Made by a program: the position numbers and the translations under genes | NCBI GenBank assembly: GCA_050486405.1 | Contig: JBJHDF010000044.1 | Span: 1 to 16,357 of the forward strand | DNA: 16,357 nucleotides | Direction: 5' to 3' | Origin: JBJHDF01 sp050486405 | GTDB taxonomy: Bacteria > Pseudomonadota > Gammaproteobacteria > Pseudomonadales > Cellvibrionaceae | The notes under the pieces: model-generated | Databases searched by the model: none | Told to the model about the DNA's origin: nothing | The model's input: the letters and a program-made list of their open reading frames with translations, nothing else | In this document: positions 12,990 through 16,357 of the stretch, one piece after another | How positions within the stretch are numbered: position 1 is the stretch's first letter | Layout: every line of letters starts with the position of its first letter

Positions 12990-15530
12990 CTAATGGGGGG
13001 GGTAGGGGCTGGGCTGCTCCATCTGCCGCTGGACCAGGGCGGCAAAGTCCTCCGCAGGTACGGGCCGGCTGAAGTAGTACCCCTGAGATTGATCACACTG
13101 GTGATCGCGCAGAAAGGTTTCCTGATCCTCGGTTTCCACACCCTCCGCCACCACCGTCAGGCTGAGGGTCTTGCCCATGGCGATGATGGCCTCGGTGATG
13201 GCTCTGTCTTCGGGGTTGTCGGGAATATCGTGGATAAAGGAGCTGTCCACCTTGAGGGTGTCGATGGGAAAACGCTTGATTTGAGCCAGCGAGGAGTAAC
13301 CGACGCCAAAATCGTCGATGGCCAGCCGGACACCCAGCGACTTGATGGCCTTCAGTATACCGATAGCCCGTTCGGCATCCTGCATCACCATACCTTCGGT
13401 AATCTCCATCTCCAACCACTGGGGGTCCATGCCGGACTCTTCCAGGGCCGCCGCCACATCGCTCACCAGATTGTCATCAAAGAACTGCCGCACCGACAGG
13501 TTGACGGATATGCACAGGGGCGGCAAACCCTGCTGCTGCCAAGCCATGTTCTGGCAACAGGCGGTTTTCAACACCCAGCGCCCGATCAGGACAATCAAGC
13601 CAGTCTCCTCGGCCAGCGGAATAAACTGGTTGGGCGGCACCACCCCCAGCTCCGGGTGCTGCCAGCGCACCAGGGCCTCAACACCGGCGATGGCGCCGGT
13701 GGACAGATCCCGCTTGGCCTGATAGTGCAGAAAAAACTCGTTGCGCTCTATGGCCTGGCGTAGATTGTTCTCCAGCACCAATCGCTCCAGCGAGCGGGCT
13801 TTGATGTCCGGCGAATAAAACTGGTAGGTATTCTTGCCCTCTTCCTTGGCCCGATACATGGCGATGTCGGCGTTTTTCATCAGGCTCTGTTCGTCCCCGG
13901 CATCGTCCGGGAACATACAGATGCCGACGCTCGCCGTGACGCGACACTCCTGCCCCAGGACTTCGACTGGGCTGACGGCGGCACCGAGGATCTTGCGAGC
14001 CACGGTGGCAACGTGCTCCGCACTGTCCACGTCCTGCAGGAGTATGACGAATTCATCACCACCCAGCCGCGCTATGACGTCACTGGAACGCAGGCAACTG
14101 CTCAGGCGCTTGGCCATTTGCTTGAGCAGCGCATCACCCGCTTCGTGGCCCAGCGTATCGTTGATATTCTTGAAACGATCCAAATCGATAAACAGCACGG
14201 CGAGACGACGTTTATGGCGACGGGCGGATTCGATGGCCAGGTTGAGAATCTCGCTGAACATGAAACGGTTGGGCAGGTCGGTAAGGCTGTCGTGGGTAGC
14301 CAGATGCTGGGCGCGCTCCTCTGAGACCCTGCGCTCGGTAATATCCCGAGCTATTCCCCGGTAGCCGACAAACTTGCCATCGTCATCCAGTATTGGTTGG
14401 CCGCTCAGGCTGAGATAACGCACTTCTTCCCGCCGCGATTTGTAACTCACCTCCAGTTCACGAAAGGGTTTGCGTTGCTCCACTTCGGCCTGGTAGTCTG
14501 CCCAGGTGCCCGACAACAGTTGGATATTGGGCAACTCCTGCAGGGTTTTACCCAATACGTTCAGGCTGAGATAGCCCGTCTTGCCGCCAATTTCACTCAA
14601 ATCGACAAAGCGCAGGTCTTCGTCCTGCTCCCAGTACCAGTCAGATGACAGTTCGGTCAAACTGCGAAACCGCGCCTCGCTCTTGCGCAAGGCCAACTCC
14701 GCCTCCCGGCGTTCGGTGATGTTCCTGCCCACACCCACCAGTCCCACCACCTTGCCCGCTTCGTCGCGCACGGGCAGCTTGCTGGTCAACATCCAGATCA
14801 GCTTACCCGTTCGGTTGTCGATGCAGGGTTCTTCAAAATCCAGCAGCGGCTCACCGGAACTTAGAACCCTGCGCTCGTCGTCGTAAAAACTCTGGGCAAT
14901 ATCCTTCGGATAAAAATCAAAGTCGTTCTTGCCCAAAAGTTTGTCCGGTGTAGTACCCATGGCACTGGCCACCGCTTTATTGGCCAACAGAAAACGGCTT
15001 TCGATGTCCTTGGCAAAGATATTATCGGGCAGGGAATCCACCAGGGTGCGCATCAGATTCCGCTCGGCGGTCAAGGTGTCGCTGATCTCCTGCAACTCAC
15101 GGGTACGGGCGTTCACACGCTCCTCCAACTCGGCATTGAGCTGGCGAACATTCTCCTCAGCCCGCTTGGCGGCGGTAATATCGCGGGTGATACCGACCAG
15201 CCCCACCACCTCGCCGTGCTCGTCCCGCAGCGGCACCTTGGTGGTGGAGTGCCAGCGGGACTCGCCGGTAACGGCGTCCACTACCAGTTCCTCACGACCT
15301 TTCAATGGCTCGCCCGTTTCCATGACCTGGCGGTCGTCGGCACGGAAGCCCCGTGCCATATCCTCCGGCACTATGTCGAAGTCGGTCTTGCCCAACATAG
15401 CTTCCGCCGAAGGCATCCCGGCCATCCTGACCACGGCCGCGTTGACAAAGGTAAAACGCCCCTGGCGATCCTTAACGTAGATCAAATCCAGGGTGTTGTC
15501 GCCCAGGACGTGCAGCAAACTGCTTTCCAT
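12990..15530 (-). CDS. PAS-PAS-PAS-GGDEF-EAL cyclic-di-GMP protein
   Basis: This 846-residue soluble protein can in principle make and degrade c-di-GMP. Three PAS sensor domains lie at about 5-118, 158-272 and 284-399; the first two end VGLVGITRDIT and VGLVGVGRNIT, and a coiled coil (121-157) joins them. The GGDEF domain (about 410-573) has intact GGDEF (490-494) and the inhibitory I-site RSSD (481-484). The EAL domain (about 585-835) keeps EALVRW (Glu618), Asn677, Glu709, Asp739-Asp740 in DDFGVGYSS, Lys760, Glu796 in AEGVET and Gln816. Both activities therefore look possible. The ATG at 15530 was preferred over an upstream TTG at 15563, which has no ribosome-binding site; a GAGAG lies 11 bases before the ATG. 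There is no membrane helix. It is flanked by guaA, which makes its GTP precursor GMP, but that adjacency may be coincidental. Confidence 0.95.
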   Translation of the reverse strand: MESSLLHVLGDNTLDLIYVKDRQGRFTFVNAAVVRMAGMPSAEAMLGKTDFDIVPEDMARGFRADDRQVMETGEPLKGREELVVDAVTGESRWHSTTKVPLRDEHGEVVGLVGITRDITAAKRAEENVRQLNAELEERVNARTRELQEISDTLTAERNLMRTLVDSLPDNIFAKDIESRFLLANKAVASAMGTTPDKLLGKNDFDFYPKDIAQSFYDDERRVLSSGEPLLDFEEPCIDNRTGKLIWMLTSKLPVRDEAGKVVGLVGVGRNITERREAELALRKSEARFRSLTELSSDWYWEQDEDLRFVDLSEIGGKTGYLSLNVLGKTLQELPNIQLLSGTWADYQAEVEQRKPFRELEVSYKSRREEVRYLSLSGQPILDDDGKFVGYRGIARDITERRVSEERAQHLATHDSLTDLPNRFMFSEILNLAIESARRHKRRLAVLFIDLDRFKNINDTLGHEAGDALLKQMAKRLSSCLRSSDVIARLGGDEFVILLQDVDSAEHVATVARKILGAAVSPVEVLGQECRVTASVGICMFPDDAGDEQSLMKNADIAMYRAKEEGKNTYQFYSPDIKARSLERLVLENNLRQAIERNEFFLHYQAKRDLSTGAIAGVEALVRWQHPELGVVPPNQFIPLAEETGLIVLIGRWVLKTACCQNMAWQQQGLPPLCISVNLSVRQFFDDNLVSDVAAALEESGMDPQWLEMEITEGMVMQDAERAIGILKAIKSLGVRLAIDDFGVGYSSLAQIKRFPIDTLKVDSSFIHDIPDNPEDRAITEAIIAMGKTLSLTVVAEGVETEDQETFLRDHQCDQSQGYYFSRPVPAEDFAALVQRQMEQPSPYPPH

Positions 15531-15570
15531 AGGAAGGGAGTCTCTCGGAAAATGAAATGCCAAGCCGAAA

Positions 15571-15610
15571 GCGGTGACACCGCCACTCCGCCACTCTTGG
15601 CTTCAGTATA
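15571..15610 (-). promoter_or_regulatory. Promoter and palindrome upstream of the PAS-GGDEF-EAL gene
   Basis: TATACT (15605-15610, minus strand) is a good sigma70 -10 about 75 bases before the start codon. The -35 region (CCGGCA, 17 bases upstream) is poor. Just downstream of the predicted start lies a perfect 13-base palindrome with one central base, GCGGTG-T-CACCGC (15571-15583), which could be an operator or a small 5'-leader hairpin. Role inferred from position. Confidence 0.45.
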
Positions 15611-15658
15611 GACGAGAAATATGCCTCTGCCGGGAGAGGAGCAACCCCGGAGGGTCGC

Positions 15659-16357
15659 TCACTCCCATTCGATGGTGGCGGGGGGCTTGCTGGAGATGTC
15701 GTAGGTAACCCGGGAGACCCCGGCGATTTCATTGATGATGCGGTTGGAGACCCGCTCCAACAGTTCGTAGGGCAGATGAGCCCAGCGGGCGGTCATGAAA
15801 TCCACGGTTTCCACCGCGCGCAGGGCAATGACCCACTCGTAGCGGCGGCCGTCGCCTACCACGCCCACGGATTTCACCGGCAGGAACACGGCAAAGGCCT
15901 GGCTGGTCTTGTGGTACCAGTCGGCGTTGCGCAGCTCTTCCAGGAAGATGGCGTCGGCCTCGCGCAATATATCGGCGTATTCCTTTTTCACCTCGCCGAG
16001 AATGCGCACCCCCAGGCCGGGGCCCGGGAAGGGATGGCGGTAGACCATGTCGTAGGGCAGACCCAGCTCCAGACCTATGGCCCGCACCTCGTCCTTGAAC
16101 AGCTCGCGCAGCGGTTCCACCAGCTCCAGGGCCATGTCGTCGGGCAGGCCACCGACATTGTGGTGGGACTTGATGACGTGGGCCTTGCCGGTCTTGGCCG
16201 CGGCGGACTCGATCACGTCCGGGTAGATGGTGCCCTGGGCCAGCCATTTCACATCCTTCAGCTTGGCGGCCTCGTCGTCGAACACCTCAATAAAGGTATT
16301 GCCGATAGCCTTGCGCTTGAGTTCGGGGTCGCCGATCCCTTCCAGCCGACCCAGAAA
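15659..16357 (-). CDS. guaA: GMP synthase (glutamine-hydrolysing), C-terminal part
   Basis: GuaA converts XMP to GMP using glutamine and ATP, the last step of guanine nucleotide synthesis. Only the C-terminal 232 residues are in the window; the frame is open through the right edge, and no internal start should be used. The visible part covers the end of the ATP-pyrophosphatase domain (FLGRLEGIGDPELKRKAIGN, IKSHHNVGGLP) and the full dimerisation domain. The latter has HPFPGPGLGVRILGE, KSVGVVGDGRRYEW, VDFMTARWAHLP, and the family-typical C-terminus TYDISSKPPATIEWE. The upstream 5' part and any guaB partner lie outside. The 128-base gap downstream contains a weak CCGGG/CCCGG stem without a T run, and then the promoter of the PAS-GGDEF-EAL gene. 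Confidence 0.97.
   Translation of the reverse strand, partial: FLGRLEGIGDPELKRKAIGNTFIEVFDDEAAKLKDVKWLAQGTIYPDVIESAAAKTGKAHVIKSHHNVGGLPDDMALELVEPLRELFKDEVRAIGLELGLPYDMVYRHPFPGPGLGVRILGEVKKEYADILREADAIFLEELRNADWYHKTSQAFAVFLPVKSVGVVGDGRRYEWVIALRAVETVDFMTARWAHLPYELLERVSNRIINEIAGVSRVTYDISSKPPATIEWE

Noticed and set aside
12648..13763. Plus-strand open frame of 371 codons across the second FHA gene and the EAL domain
   Set aside because: It crosses two well-supported minus-strand genes and their gap; this is a GC-bias shadow.
15635..15658. Intrinsic terminator after guaA
   Set aside because: Only a 5-bp CCGGG/CCCGG stem with a long loop is present and no T run follows, so it was not listed as a terminator.

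Overview
The window reads as chromosomal DNA of a GC-rich gammaproteobacterium. The left third has the conserved order rpsA - ihfB - lapA - lapB, and the S1, IHF-beta and LapA/LapB proteins are all of gammaproteobacterial type. The Cys-containing outer-membrane-type lipoproteins, tandem DUF1566 domains and PAS-GGDEF-EAL protein would suit a marine Cellvibrionales-like lineage, but that placement is inference. Every supported gene lies on the minus strand, so the region is transcribed from right to left. No gap between genes exceeds about 215 bases. No rRNA, tRNA, CRISPR array, transposase or prophage gene was seen.

In transcription order from the right edge: the C-terminal part of guaA (GMP synthase) enters the window. 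It is followed by a soluble PAS-PAS-PAS-GGDEF-EAL c-di-GMP protein with its own promoter-like sequence. Next is a two-gene unit, FHA protein plus transmembrane CHASE2-like Ser/Thr kinase, whose stop and start codons overlap (TAATG). A separately promoted pair then follows: a nucleotidyltransferase and a 68-residue unknown protein overlapping it by 17 bases. A second stand-alone FHA protein comes next, then a multi-pass membrane protein with a good sigma70-type promoter, closely followed by a large lipoprotein with two DUF1566 (Lcl C-terminal) domains.

The left part is housekeeping and envelope: ugd (UDP-glucose 6-dehydrogenase), then rpsA with a structured 215-base leader, a strong hairpin, ihfB, lapA and lapB (lapA/lapB overlap by one base, TGATG), and a truncated unknown lipoprotein running off the left edge.

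Functionally, bases 8894-15530 form a signalling block. It has a c-di-GMP enzyme with intact diguanylate-cyclase and phosphodiesterase motifs, a Hanks-type kinase with an extracytoplasmic sensor, and two FHA domains of the kind that read phosphothreonine. The membrane protein and the DUF1566 lipoprotein next to them are candidate outputs at the envelope. That the two FHA proteins, kinase and membrane protein form one pathway is my inference from adjacency. The least described parts are the nucleotidyltransferase/small-protein pair, the membrane protein and the three-part lipoprotein.
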